The notes: generated by a model not told the origin, from the letters alone. A stretch of 13,452 bases of DNA from Gemmatimonadota bacterium (GCA_016880225.1 JAEHDT010000156.1:1-13452); one strand, 5' to 3'. Shown: positions 1-7,143, numbered from the stretch's first letter. A program made the numbers and translations.

Positions 1-450
1 CCGGGCGAACCCCTCAGCCCCGAGCGGCGCGCCCGCATCCCGCTTGTTGGCCGTCGCGAAGCAGGGACCGACGCTCCAGTAGTCGGCGGGCCAGCCCCTT
101 GCCCGCTCCGCCTCGGCCGCCGAGCCGACCGAGAGCCCGAGCAGGAATCCGGGCGGCACGTGGGGGCGGAGCCGGTCGAGCGGCGGATCGTCCTGGCCCA
201 GGTGCGCGCCCGCCGCGCCGGCCGCGAGCGCCACGTCCACCCGGTCGTTCACGATGACGCGCACGGCGAGGGCCCCTACCAGCGGCCGCGCCAGCGCCAG
301 CACCTCGCGCGCCGAGGCGTCCTTGAGACGCACCTGGACGATCGTCGCCCCGCCCGCCACGGCCTGGCGGCACGCCGCCACCGGATCCCGCCCCTTGAGG
401 AGTGCGGCGTCCGTGACCACCATCAAGCGCAACTGAGACTCGAGGCCCAT
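1..450 (-). CDS. thiE: Thiamine-phosphate synthase, 3' end cut by window edge
   Basis: ThiE joins hydroxymethylpyrimidine diphosphate to thiazole phosphate to give thiamine phosphate, in the cytoplasm. The open frame runs without a stop from an ATG at 450 to the window edge: 150 residues of a family usually near 210, so the C-terminal part is missing. Visible family landmarks of this TIM barrel, in order, are a first strand ending VVTD (near residues 11-14), VQVRLKDAS (the usual QxReK strand, here with L for E), VNDRVDVALAAGAAGAHLGQDD (the NDR...HLGQ diphosphate and Mg site), LSVGS, and a phosphate-binding stretch VGPCFATANKRDAGAPLG. The ATG at 450 is preceded on its own strand by AGGG with eight bases between (plus-strand 459-462), which favours it over the in-frame ATG at 423. 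It diverges from aroH and the two start codons overlap. No TPP riboswitch can sit between them. Confidence 0.93.
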   Translation of the reverse strand, partial: MGLESQLRLMVVTDAALLKGRDPVAACRQAVAGGATIVQVRLKDASAREVLALARPLVGALAVRVIVNDRVDVALAAGAAGAHLGQDDPPLDRLRPHVPPGFLLGLSVGSAAEAERARGWPADYWSVGPCFATANKRDAGAPLGAEGFAR

Positions 451-841
451 GAGTAAGACCCTGCGTGGACTGCGCGGCGCCACCACCGCCGCGACCAACA
501 CCGGCGAGGCCATCCTCGACGCGACGGCCGAGCTGTTGCGCGCGCTGCAGGAGGCGAACGGCTTCCGGCCGGAGGAGGTCGAGAGCGCCATCTTCACTTC
601 GTCACCGGACCTGACGGCCGAGTATCCGGCGCGGGCCGCGCGCCTGCTCGGCTGGCGCGACGTGCCCCTCCTGGGAGCCGCCGAGGTCGCCGTGCCGGAC
701 GGACTGAAGCGCTGCATCCGCGTCCTGTTGCACTTCTACACGACCAAGCCGCAACGCGAGCTGAAACATATGTACCTGCGCGACGCGGCGAAGCTGCGCC
801 CGGACCGCGGCGGAGCCCCGGACGGCGGGATGGAACGGTGA
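449..841 (+). CDS. aroH: Chorismate mutase, monofunctional AroH type
   Basis: Converts chorismate to prephenate, the first committed step to phenylalanine and tyrosine. At 130 residues it matches the small trimeric Bacillus AroH family (about 127 residues), not the all-helical AroQ type. The start RGLRGATT matches the family opening. Residues aligning with the known B. subtilis active site (from memory of that protein) are R9 (R7), R65 (R63), E79 (E78), R91 in GLKRCIRV (R90), Y109 in HMYL (Y108) and R117 in LRPD (R116). The usual Cys75 position is Gly here. The ATG overlaps the divergent thiE ATG by two bases; GAGG lies only three bases upstream, so initiation may be weak. Its TGA overlaps the GTG of the next gene (GTGA), suggesting translational coupling. 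The last ten or so residues are Gly/Pro-rich and extend past the conserved core. Confidence 0.95.
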   Translation: MSKTLRGLRGATTAATNTGEAILDATAELLRALQEANGFRPEEVESAIFTSSPDLTAEYPARAARLLGWRDVPLLGAAEVAVPDGLKRCIRVLLHFYTTKPQRELKHMYLRDAAKLRPDRGGAPDGGMER

Positions 842-2013
842 CGACCACCGCCGCCGTCCGACCCGTCGTCGTCTCGGCCAAGGGTGCCGCGCGGTGGCAG
901 GGCGGGCATCCCTGGATCTATCGGACCGACGTGTACGACGAGCCGGGCGACGGGCCGGGCATCGTGACCGTCACCGAGCGCCGCGGGCGCCACCTGGGTC
1001 AGGCGCTCTACTCGCCGAAGTCCGAGATCCGGCTGCGTTTGCTCACGCGGGGCCGGGAGCCGATCGACGCCGACTGGTGGGCGGGCCGGATCGCCGCCGC
1101 CGCCGCCCGGCGCTCCGGCCTCGCCGCCACCGCGTACCGCCTCGTCCACGCCGAAGGCGACGGGCTGCCGTCCCTGGTGATGGACCGCTACGGCCCGTAC
1201 GTGGTGGCGCAGCTGCTCTCGGCCGGCCTGGAGCGGGTGCGCGAGGACGTGCTCGCCGGGATCGGCGCCGCGCTCGCGCCGGAAGCGATCCTCCTGCGCA
1301 ACGACTCGGCGGTGCGGCGCCACGAGGGGCTGCCGCTCGAGGTCGTCGCCGCCCGGGGCACCGTGCCCGACACCGTGGCGGTGGAGGAAGACGGCGTGCG
1401 CTACCTGGCAGCGCCCCACACGGGTCAAAAGACCGGGGCGTTCCTCGACCAGCGCGAGAACCGGTTGCTGGTCGCAGCGCACGCGGGCCCGGGCCGGGCC
1501 CTCGACCTGTTCACCTACCACGGATCGTTCGCCCTGCACCTCGCGCGTCACGCCAGCGAGGTGGTGGCCGTCGATTCGAGCGGCGAGGCGCTGGCGCGGG
1601 GAGTAGAGAACGCCGCCTTGAACGGCTTCACGAACATCGCGTGGCGCGAAGCGAACGCGTTCGACTTGCTGCGCGACTTGGAGCGCCGGGACGAGACGTT
1701 CGACACCGTCGTGCTCGACCCGCCGGCGTTCGCGAAGGCGAAGTCGTCGGTCGACCGGGCGATCGCCGGGTACAAAGAGATCAACCTCCGCGCCATGCGC
1801 CTCGTGGCCGCTGGCGGCGTGCTGTTCACCTGCTCGTGCTCCTACCACGTGAGCCGGACCGTGTTCTTCGAGATGCTCGCCGCCGCCGCACGCGACGCCG
1901 GCCGCCGCCTCCAGCTCCTCGCCGTGATCGGAGCGGGCCGGGACCACCCCGAACTGCTCACCGTGCCCGAGACCGGGTACCTGAAGGGGGCGCTGCTCCG
2001 GGCCGTTGACTAA
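838..2013 (+). CDS. Class I rRNA large-subunit cytosine-C5 methyltransferase, RlmI-like
   Basis: A 391-residue member of the RlmI/YccW family, which methylates C5 of a cytosine in 23S rRNA (C1962 in E. coli) using S-adenosylmethionine. An N-terminal PUA-like domain (about residues 10-75, with the typical HPWIY near 24-28) precedes a central domain and a Rossmann methyltransferase. Family signatures seen are HTGQKTGAFLDQREN (194-208), SAM motif I around LDLFTYHGSF (222-231), acidic D246 ending the second strand, the DPPAFAK motif IV (294-300), GYKEIN (311-316) and the Cys-containing CSCSYH (332-337), which carries the presumed catalytic cysteine C334. It starts with GTG inside the aroH stop (GTGA). 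A cation transporter follows after 33 bp. The family includes members with other or unknown rRNA sites, so the exact base is an inference and I leave the symbol blank. Confidence 0.9.
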   Translation: MTTTAAVRPVVVSAKGAARWQGGHPWIYRTDVYDEPGDGPGIVTVTERRGRHLGQALYSPKSEIRLRLLTRGREPIDADWWAGRIAAAAARRSGLAATAYRLVHAEGDGLPSLVMDRYGPYVVAQLLSAGLERVREDVLAGIGAALAPEAILLRNDSAVRRHEGLPLEVVAARGTVPDTVAVEEDGVRYLAAPHTGQKTGAFLDQRENRLLVAAHAGPGRALDLFTYHGSFALHLARHASEVVAVDSSGEALARGVENAALNGFTNIAWREANAFDLLRDLERRDETFDTVVLDPPAFAKAKSSVDRAIAGYKEINLRAMRLVAAGGVLFTCSCSYHVSRTVFFEMLAAAARDAGRRLQLLAVIGAGRDHPELLTVPETGYLKGALLRAVD

Positions 2014-2046
2014 AGCGCTGTCCTTTACAACCTTGCAGTCCTGTCC

Positions 2047-2901
2047 ATGGCGACGTCCGCCCGCGTCCGGCGCGTCTTCATCGGCCTCCTCTTCGCCAAC
2101 CTGGCGGTGGTGGCGGCCAAGCTGGCCGTGGGGATCGCTTCCGGCTCCCTCGCCATCCTGGGAAGCGCGGTGGATTCCTGTGTGGACGCGCTGAACAACG
2201 TGCTCGCGCTGATCGTCGTCCGCGTGGCCGCGAAGGAGCCCGATGAAGATCATCCCTACGGTCACGGCAAGTTCGAGACGCTCGGCGCGCTGGCGATCGT
2301 GGGATTCCTGTCCATCACCTGCTTCGAGCTCGTGCGGGGAGCGGTGAACCATCTCGTGAGCGGCACCCACCGGGTCGCGATCAGCGACTTCCAGCTCGGC
2401 GTCCTGGTCCTCACCCTCGGGGTGAACGTGCTCATCACCTGGTACGAGCATCGCCGCGGCACGGAGCTCGGCAGTGAGCTGCTGGTGGCCGACGCCGCGC
2501 ACACGCGGGCCGACGTCTTCATCACGGTCGGCGTGCTGATGGGCGTACTGCTCGCGCGCCAAGGGTGGTGGTGGATCGATTCGGTCCTGGCGATCGTGGT
2601 AGCGCTGGTGATCGTCCTCGTGGCGTACCGGATCCTCGCCCGCACCGTGCCGGTGCTCGTGGACCAGCGCGCGCTCCCGACGAGTGACATCCAGGAAACC
2701 GCGCAGGCCGTGGCCGGCGTGAAGAGCGCCTACGGCATCCGCTCGCGCGGGCCGTCCGACCTCCGCTACGCGGAGGTCACCATCGCCGTGGACCGCCACG
2801 CGAACGTGGAGTCGGCGCACGCCATCGCCGATGAAGTGGAGGAACGGCTCAAGCGCGAGCTGCAGCTCCACGAAGTCACGGTGCACGTCGAGCCGTGTTG
2901 A
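2047..2901 (+). CDS. Cation diffusion facilitator transporter (FieF/YiiP-like)
   Basis: Inner-membrane proton-coupled exporter of divalent metal ions, 284 residues, the normal CDF length. Six hydrophobic segments are visible at about 10-30, 36-60, 78-98, 115-134, 155-172 and 177-197, followed by a soluble C-terminal domain. The membrane metal site is complete: D43 and D47 in segment two (VDSCVD) and H152 and D156 in segment five (AHTRAD). This D-D-H-D set is the one in E. coli FieF/YiiP, which carries Zn, Fe and Cd. The cytoplasmic signature HPYGHGKFE (69-77) follows segment two. In the C-terminal domain, SAHAIADEVEERL (256-268) and VHVEP (279-283) match the dimerising metal-sensing fold. The metal cannot be fixed from sequence; Zn or Fe is most likely. 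No clear Shine-Dalgarno precedes the ATG. The gene's end overlaps the next start by 7 bp. Confidence 0.93.
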   Translation: MATSARVRRVFIGLLFANLAVVAAKLAVGIASGSLAILGSAVDSCVDALNNVLALIVVRVAAKEPDEDHPYGHGKFETLGALAIVGFLSITCFELVRGAVNHLVSGTHRVAISDFQLGVLVLTLGVNVLITWYEHRRGTELGSELLVADAAHTRADVFITVGVLMGVLLARQGWWWIDSVLAIVVALVIVLVAYRILARTVPVLVDQRALPTSDIQETAQAVAGVKSAYGIRSRGPSDLRYAEVTIAVDRHANVESAHAIADEVEERLKRELQLHEVTVHVEPC

Positions 2902-3746
2902 GCCTCTCGGGCGAGCCGCGCTCGCGCACCACGCGGCGGCCGCCGCGCTCCCTGAAGCAGGAGTACCAGGAGTTCCTGCTGCAGCGCATCGAGGAGTACA
3001 AGAACATCCTGACGCGCGAGGAGCTCCTCGAGATCGGCGACGAGGCGGTGCGCGAGCTCGAGGAGAGCGCCGCGGGTCAGTACCTCCTCACCGAGGTGCT
3101 GCTGCTCGAGCACGTCGATCGCATCATCGCCCAGCGGCTGCGGCTGCCGTCATTCCCGCGGTGGCGCCAGAAGCACCGCGCCTTGCGCGCCGCCCAACGT
3201 GCGCCCACCCATTGGGGGATCGAGCCCGACGGCGCACTCGTCCAGGGCGTGCGCCGCCTCGAGCCCGGCGACCTGGCGGTGGTGCTCGGCGCGGCGGCGC
3301 TCCCGGCGGCGCTGTTCATCGCCGCGCACGAGGCCGAAGTGTTCTTCCTCGATCACGACCTCGCCGTGGTCGAAGGCGCGGAGAGCCGCGCCGTGACCGA
3401 ACAGCTCGCCGGGCGGTTCCAGGCGCTGGTGATCACGCTCGGCGGCTGGTTCCCGGACGTGGCGCCCGCCGTGGTCGTGATCGACCCCGCCGCCCTCGCC
3501 CCCGCCCGCACCCACGACCGGCACTCCCTGCTCGCCGAGCTCAAGACGCGCACCCGCCCCGGCGGCGTGCACGTCGTCCTGCCGAGCCCGAGCGCGAGCG
3601 AAGTCATCCCGCTCGGCCCCGAGGCGCTCCAGGCCCACTACGACGGCTGGGACATCACGCGCCGGCGCCGCGCCAAAGCGGGGGCCGGATTCACCGCCAC
3701 CAAGCCGGAGCGTCAGCTCGACACAGCGGCGAACGTGTCGGAGTAA
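2895..3746 (+). CDS. Unrecognised protein: helical N-terminus plus degenerate methyltransferase-like Rossmann domain
   Basis: A 283-residue protein I cannot assign to a named family. Residues 1-20 are basic. Residues 20-85 are rich in Glu, Leu and Arg and look like long helices or a coiled coil. From about 124 the order of strands resembles a class I SAM methyltransferase: LAVVLGAAALPAALFIA (127-143) in the place of motif I, EVFFLDHD (148-155) as strand two with an acidic end, ALVITLGGWFPD (177-188) and AVVVIDPAAL (192-201) as later strands, then LLAELKTRTRPGGVHVVLPS (212-231), a typical 'loading' helix and strand. The last part (RRRRAKAGAGFTATKPE) resembles methyltransferase tails ending in a KP. 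The glycine-rich GxGxG is missing, so SAM binding is doubtful. Start is GTG at 2895 or TTG at 2898, both inside the transporter's end. It is the last gene of the aroH run. Confidence 0.75.
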   Translation: MLSLSGEPRSRTTRRPPRSLKQEYQEFLLQRIEEYKNILTREELLEIGDEAVRELEESAAGQYLLTEVLLLEHVDRIIAQRLRLPSFPRWRQKHRALRAAQRAPTHWGIEPDGALVQGVRRLEPGDLAVVLGAAALPAALFIAAHEAEVFFLDHDLAVVEGAESRAVTEQLAGRFQALVITLGGWFPDVAPAVVVIDPAALAPARTHDRHSLLAELKTRTRPGGVHVVLPSPSASEVIPLGPEALQAHYDGWDITRRRRAKAGAGFTATKPERQLDTAANVSE

Positions 3747-3772
3747 CCACTCCGCCCCCCGTCCCCCCGCAT

Positions 3773-3861
3773 AACCCGTTGCCGGGTACTGCGTTGCCGC
3801 GAACGGCGACTGGCACCGCGCTTGCTCCGGCAACGCCTCATCCTGCAACCGGCAACGGGTT
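3773..3861. repeat. Nested inverted repeat built on CGTTGCCG
   Basis: A perfect 13-bp inverted repeat (AACCCGTTGCCGG at 3773-3785, its complement at 3849-3861) encloses a second perfect 9-bp pair (GCGTTGCCG at 3791-3799 and CGGCAACGC at 3828-3836). The shared 8-mer CGTTGCCG occurs twice forward (3777, 3792) and twice reversed (3828, 3850), so the arms can pair in more than one way. It sits in the 120-bp gap after the preceding stop and ends five bases before the ATG of a small ORF. It could be an RNA structure in that ORF's leader, a REP-like dispersed repeat, or a protein-binding site; the sequence alone does not decide. Confidence 0.7.
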
Positions 3862-3866
3862 CAAAC

Positions 3867-4034
3867 ATGACAAGCCTGCCTTTAGTCCTGGACGACGACG
3901 AGCCGATCGGCATCATCATGCGCGCCGGGCGTCAGATGCTCCGACCGGCGAAGATCTGGGCGTATTGCTGGTTTGCCGACGAGGCGGACGCGGGCGACCA
4001 CACGCATCGCCACCTGCCGGAGCACGTCGACTAG
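3867..4034 (+). CDS. Hypothetical 55-residue acidic protein
   Basis: A short open frame of 55 residues starting MTSLPLVLDDDEPIG and ending HRHLPEHVD. I do not recognise a family. It is acidic at the start (DDDE), has a central stretch with aromatic residues (KIWAYCWFADE, residues 29-39) and a His-rich tail (DHTHRH, 44-49). No membrane segment or signal peptide is seen. Third codon positions are mostly G or C, like the neighbouring genes, which supports real coding. A terminator-like hairpin follows 14 bp after the stop and an inverted repeat lies just upstream, so it looks like its own small transcription unit. No Shine-Dalgarno is visible. A longer reading from 3822 would run through the inverted repeat and is less likely. 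Confidence 0.5.
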   Translation: MTSLPLVLDDDEPIGIIMRAGRQMLRPAKIWAYCWFADEADAGDHTHRHLPEHVD

Positions 4035-4047
4035 AGTTCTCGCACCT

Positions 4048-4080
4048 CGGGCCGGTACGACGCCGGCCCGTTGCTTGTTG
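4048..4080 (+). terminator. Terminator-like hairpin after the small ORF
   Basis: A perfect 8-bp GC stem, CGGGCCGG (4048-4055) and CCGGCCCG (4063-4070), with a 7-base loop is followed by TTGCTTGTTG. The tail is T-rich but broken by G and C, so this is an imperfect intrinsic terminator. It lies just after the stop of the 55-residue ORF and before the formate dehydrogenase gene, where a transcript end is expected. Confidence 0.5.
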
Positions 4081-4174
4081 CCACGGCTTCCCTCGCGTAT
4101 CTCCCTGAGGCACCAGGCAGTTAGCTGACCCCGCCGTTGCCCGTGCCCGGCGTCGCCTCTAATCTTCACGAATC

Positions 4175-7129
4175 ATGGCGACGCTCACGATCGACGGCCG
4201 CTCCGTCACGGCCGAGTCCGAACGCACGATTCTCGAGGCGGCCCGCGCCGCGGGGATCGCGGACATCCCCACCCTGTGCTGGTATCCCAAGCTGCCGATC
4301 GTCGGCAACTGCCGCATCTGCCTGGTGTCGGTCGAGGGGGAAGCGAAGCTGCTCCCCGCGTGCGCGACCAAGGTGGCGGACGGCATGGTGGTGCACACCG
4401 AGTCGCACGCCGCGGTCGAGAACCGTAAGGGGGTGCTCCGGCTGCTGCTCGAGCGCTATCCGGGCGACCACCTGATGAACGGCGGGCAGCAAGAACCGCG
4501 CAACGAGTTCGAGCGCTACGTTGTGCGCTACGGGGTCGTCCCCACGCCGCTCGCGCAACGCGATCTGCCACTGCGCCACGGCGACGAGCGTCCCGGCGAC
4601 GCGATGATCCGGCACGACATGAGCACCTGCATCCTGTGCACCCGCTGCGTGCGGGCCTGCGAGGACATCCAGGTGGTAGGGGTGCTCGACGTGGGCCAGC
4701 GGGGCGAGCACGCCGAGATCATCGTGGGCGCGGACGGCGACCCCGACAAGGCGGGCTGCACCTGGTGCGGCGAGTGCGTGCGGGTGTGCCCCACGGGCGC
4801 AATCTTCGAAGTGATGCCGCGCGAGCGCTTCGCGCCCGAGCAGATCCGCCGGCCGGCGAGGACGGTGCGCTCCGTCTGCCCCTACTGCGGCGTGGGGTGC
4901 CAGGTGGACCTGCACGTCGTGGACGAGAAGGTCGTTCGCGTCACTTCCCCCGACATCGAGCTGGACACGCCGAACCAGGGCTCGACCTGCGTCAAGGGCC
5001 GGTTCGGCTACGACTTCCCCCAGCACCGCGATCGACTCACCAAACCCCTGATCCGCAAAGGCTGGGTGAAGGAGGGAGGTCGCTGGGTTTGGCGCGGCCG
5101 CACGGGGGCGAACCGCCGCGGCGGGCCGTGGCGCACCATCGAAGGCGAGGGCCAGGCGGTGAAGCCGGCGGGACCGCCGCGCTCGGTGGGAAAGACGGTG
5201 CGCGACTTGCCGCTGCTCGAGCGGCTGGACCTGGACATTCGCGACCGCGTGGCGACGCCGCCCTCCTGGTACGAGCCGTTCCGTGAAGCTACGTGGGACG
5301 AGGCGCTGGAGCTCACCGCGCAGGAGATGCTGCGCCTGAAGCGCGCCCACGGGGGCGACGCCCTGGCCTGCTTCTCGTCGGCGAAGTGCTCGAATGAAGA
5401 GAACTACGTCATGATGCGGATGTTCCGCGCGGCGCTCGCCACCAACAACATCGATCACTGCACGCGGCTCTGTCATTCCACGTCGGTGGCGGCGATGCAG
5501 CGCGCGCTGGACACCTCGGCGGCGTCAGGGTCGATGCGCGAGGTGGAGCACGCCGCGGACGTCATCTTCATCGGCGGCGCGAACACGACTGAGTCGCACC
5601 CGGTGTTCGGCGCCGCGATCAAGCGCGCTCACGAGCGGGGCGCGAGACTCATCGTGGCCGACCCGCGCAAGACGGAGCTCGCGGGCCGGGCGGACATCCA
5701 CCTCCAGATCCAGCCCGGCACCGACGTCGCCCTGTTCAACGCGATGCTGCACCACGTCATTGACCAGGGCCTCGAGAACCGGCGGTTCATCGCCGAGCGC
5801 ATGCGGGACTTCGAGGCGGTGCGGGAATCGGTGCGCGCGATGACGCCCGAGGTCGCGGCCAAGATCACCGGCGTCCCGGCGGAGCAGATCCGTGAAGCGG
5901 CGGAGCTGTACGCCCGCGGCCCGAACACGAGCACGCTCTGGGCCATGGGGCTCACGCAGCACGCCAACGGCACCGATCTCGTCACCTCGCTCCTGAACCT
6001 GATGCTCGCCTGCGGCATGATCGGCCGCTGGGGCGCCGCCATGATGCCGGTGCGCGGCCAGAACAACGTGCAGGGCGCTTCGGACGTCGGCGCCATCCCG
6101 TTCGTCTACACGGACTATCGCTCGGTCAAGGATCCGGCGGTGCGGGCCGAATACGCGGCCGCCTGGGGGGTCCCGGCGGAGTCCCTCTCGCTCGCCGAGG
6201 GGCTCATGGTGACGGAGATCGTGAAGGAAGAGAGCGGCGTGCGCGGGATGTACATCATGGGCGAGAACCCGATCATCTCCGACCCCGACATCGCGCACGC
6301 GGAGCACTGGTTCCAGGCGCTCGAGTTCCTCGCGGTGCAGGACCTGTTCCTCACCGAGACCGCCCGGTATGCGGACGTCGTCCTCCCCGGCGCGAGCTTC
6401 GCGGAAAAGACCGGCACGTTCGTGAACACCGAGCGGCGTATCCAGCTCTCGCACCGTGCGGTCGCCACGCCGGGACAGGCCCGCGGCGACCTCGAGATCC
6501 TGATCGAGTTGTCGAACCGCCTCGGGTTGAAGACTTCGTTCAAGACGGCGGAAGACGTCATGCGCGAGATCGCGCAGGTGACGCCATCGTGGAGAGGCGT
6601 GACGTACGCGCGTCTCGAGGGAGCCGGCCTGCAGTATCCGGTGCCCACGCTGGACTCGCCGGGCACCGCGTTCCTGTTCGACGACCGCTTCCCCACCCCC
6701 GACGGCACGGGGCAGTTCGTTCCCGTCCAGTACGCCCCGCCCGTCGAGCTCCCGGACGACCAGTATCCGTTCGTGATGAACACCGGACGCCAGCTGTATC
6801 ATTGGCACACCGGCACGATGACCCGGCGCGCGGCCGGACTCGATCAGCGCGAGCCGACGCCCATCGTCGAAGTTCATCCCGCCGACGCACGCGAGCTTGG
6901 AGTCCAAGACGGCGATCTGGTGCGGCTCACGTCGCGCCGCAACACGATGGTGAGCTCGTGTCGCGTGTCCGAGCGCGTCGCCCGCGGGCAGGTGTTCGTG
7001 CCGTTCCACTTCCGGGAAGCGGCGGCCAACCTGCTCACGAATCCGGTGCTCGATCCCTACGCGAAGATGGCCGAGCTGAAGTGCTGCGCCGTGCGGGTCG
7101 AGGCGGCGCACCTCGCCCTGGCCGACTGA
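4175..7129 (+). CDS. fdhA: Formate dehydrogenase alpha subunit, Mo/W bis-MGD, cysteine type
   Basis: A 984-residue oxidoreductase expected to oxidise formate to CO2. Domains in order: N-terminal [2Fe-2S] ferredoxin fold (C35, C46, C49, C63); a NuoG-like linker; two [4Fe-4S] sites (C152, C155, C158, C162 and C195, C198, C201, C205); then the catalytic domain with its own [4Fe-4S] (C235, C238, C242, C272), active-site C433-H434 in TRLCHS, GLTQHANGTD (592-601), R627 in PVRGQNNVQG, and a C-terminal cofactor-binding domain from about 865. C433 and H434 match Sec140-His141 and R627 matches Arg333 of E. coli FDH-H. The codon for C433 is TGT, so no selenocysteine. Oddities: the His/Cys3 cluster between the first two domains has lost all ligands (Y95, H99 and N102 stand at ligand positions), and about 70 extra residues (296-366) precede FREATWDEAL. 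No NADH/FMN partner subunit or FdhD is in the window. No Shine-Dalgarno is seen, but the protein begins as the family does. Confidence 0.9.
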   Translation: MATLTIDGRSVTAESERTILEAARAAGIADIPTLCWYPKLPIVGNCRICLVSVEGEAKLLPACATKVADGMVVHTESHAAVENRKGVLRLLLERYPGDHLMNGGQQEPRNEFERYVVRYGVVPTPLAQRDLPLRHGDERPGDAMIRHDMSTCILCTRCVRACEDIQVVGVLDVGQRGEHAEIIVGADGDPDKAGCTWCGECVRVCPTGAIFEVMPRERFAPEQIRRPARTVRSVCPYCGVGCQVDLHVVDEKVVRVTSPDIELDTPNQGSTCVKGRFGYDFPQHRDRLTKPLIRKGWVKEGGRWVWRGRTGANRRGGPWRTIEGEGQAVKPAGPPRSVGKTVRDLPLLERLDLDIRDRVATPPSWYEPFREATWDEALELTAQEMLRLKRAHGGDALACFSSAKCSNEENYVMMRMFRAALATNNIDHCTRLCHSTSVAAMQRALDTSAASGSMREVEHAADVIFIGGANTTESHPVFGAAIKRAHERGARLIVADPRKTELAGRADIHLQIQPGTDVALFNAMLHHVIDQGLENRRFIAERMRDFEAVRESVRAMTPEVAAKITGVPAEQIREAAELYARGPNTSTLWAMGLTQHANGTDLVTSLLNLMLACGMIGRWGAAMMPVRGQNNVQGASDVGAIPFVYTDYRSVKDPAVRAEYAAAWGVPAESLSLAEGLMVTEIVKEESGVRGMYIMGENPIISDPDIAHAEHWFQALEFLAVQDLFLTETARYADVVLPGASFAEKTGTFVNTERRIQLSHRAVATPGQARGDLEILIELSNRLGLKTSFKTAEDVMREIAQVTPSWRGVTYARLEGAGLQYPVPTLDSPGTAFLFDDRFPTPDGTGQFVPVQYAPPVELPDDQYPFVMNTGRQLYHWHTGTMTRRAAGLDQREPTPIVEVHPADARELGVQDGDLVRLTSRRNTMVSSCRVSERVARGQVFVPFHFREAAANLLTNPVLDPYAKMAELKCCAVRVEAAHLALAD

Positions 7130-7143
7130 CCGCACCGCGCGCC

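Noticed and set aside
448..470. A TPP riboswitch before thiE.
   Set aside because: The upstream sequence is aroH coding DNA and I see no THI-box pattern.
2006..2031. TTGACT and TACAAC before the transporter gene as a promoter.
   Set aside because: The spacing is only 14 bp, the -35 overlaps the preceding stop codon, and the genes look co-transcribed.
736..2886. A 2.1-kb open frame on the minus strand opposite the methyltransferase and transporter genes.
   Set aside because: Its product is rich in His, Arg, Gly, Val and Glu with no family motifs. It is the antisense shadow of well-supported genes in very GC-rich DNA, where stops are rare.
3822..4034. A longer version of the small ORF, starting at 3822 with 70 residues.
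   Set aside because: The extra N-terminal codons are made from the inverted-repeat arms, and the ATG at 3867 begins the coding-like part.
5471..5473. Possible selenocysteine at the formate dehydrogenase active site.
   Set aside because: The codon is TGT (Cys), not TGA, so no recoding is needed.
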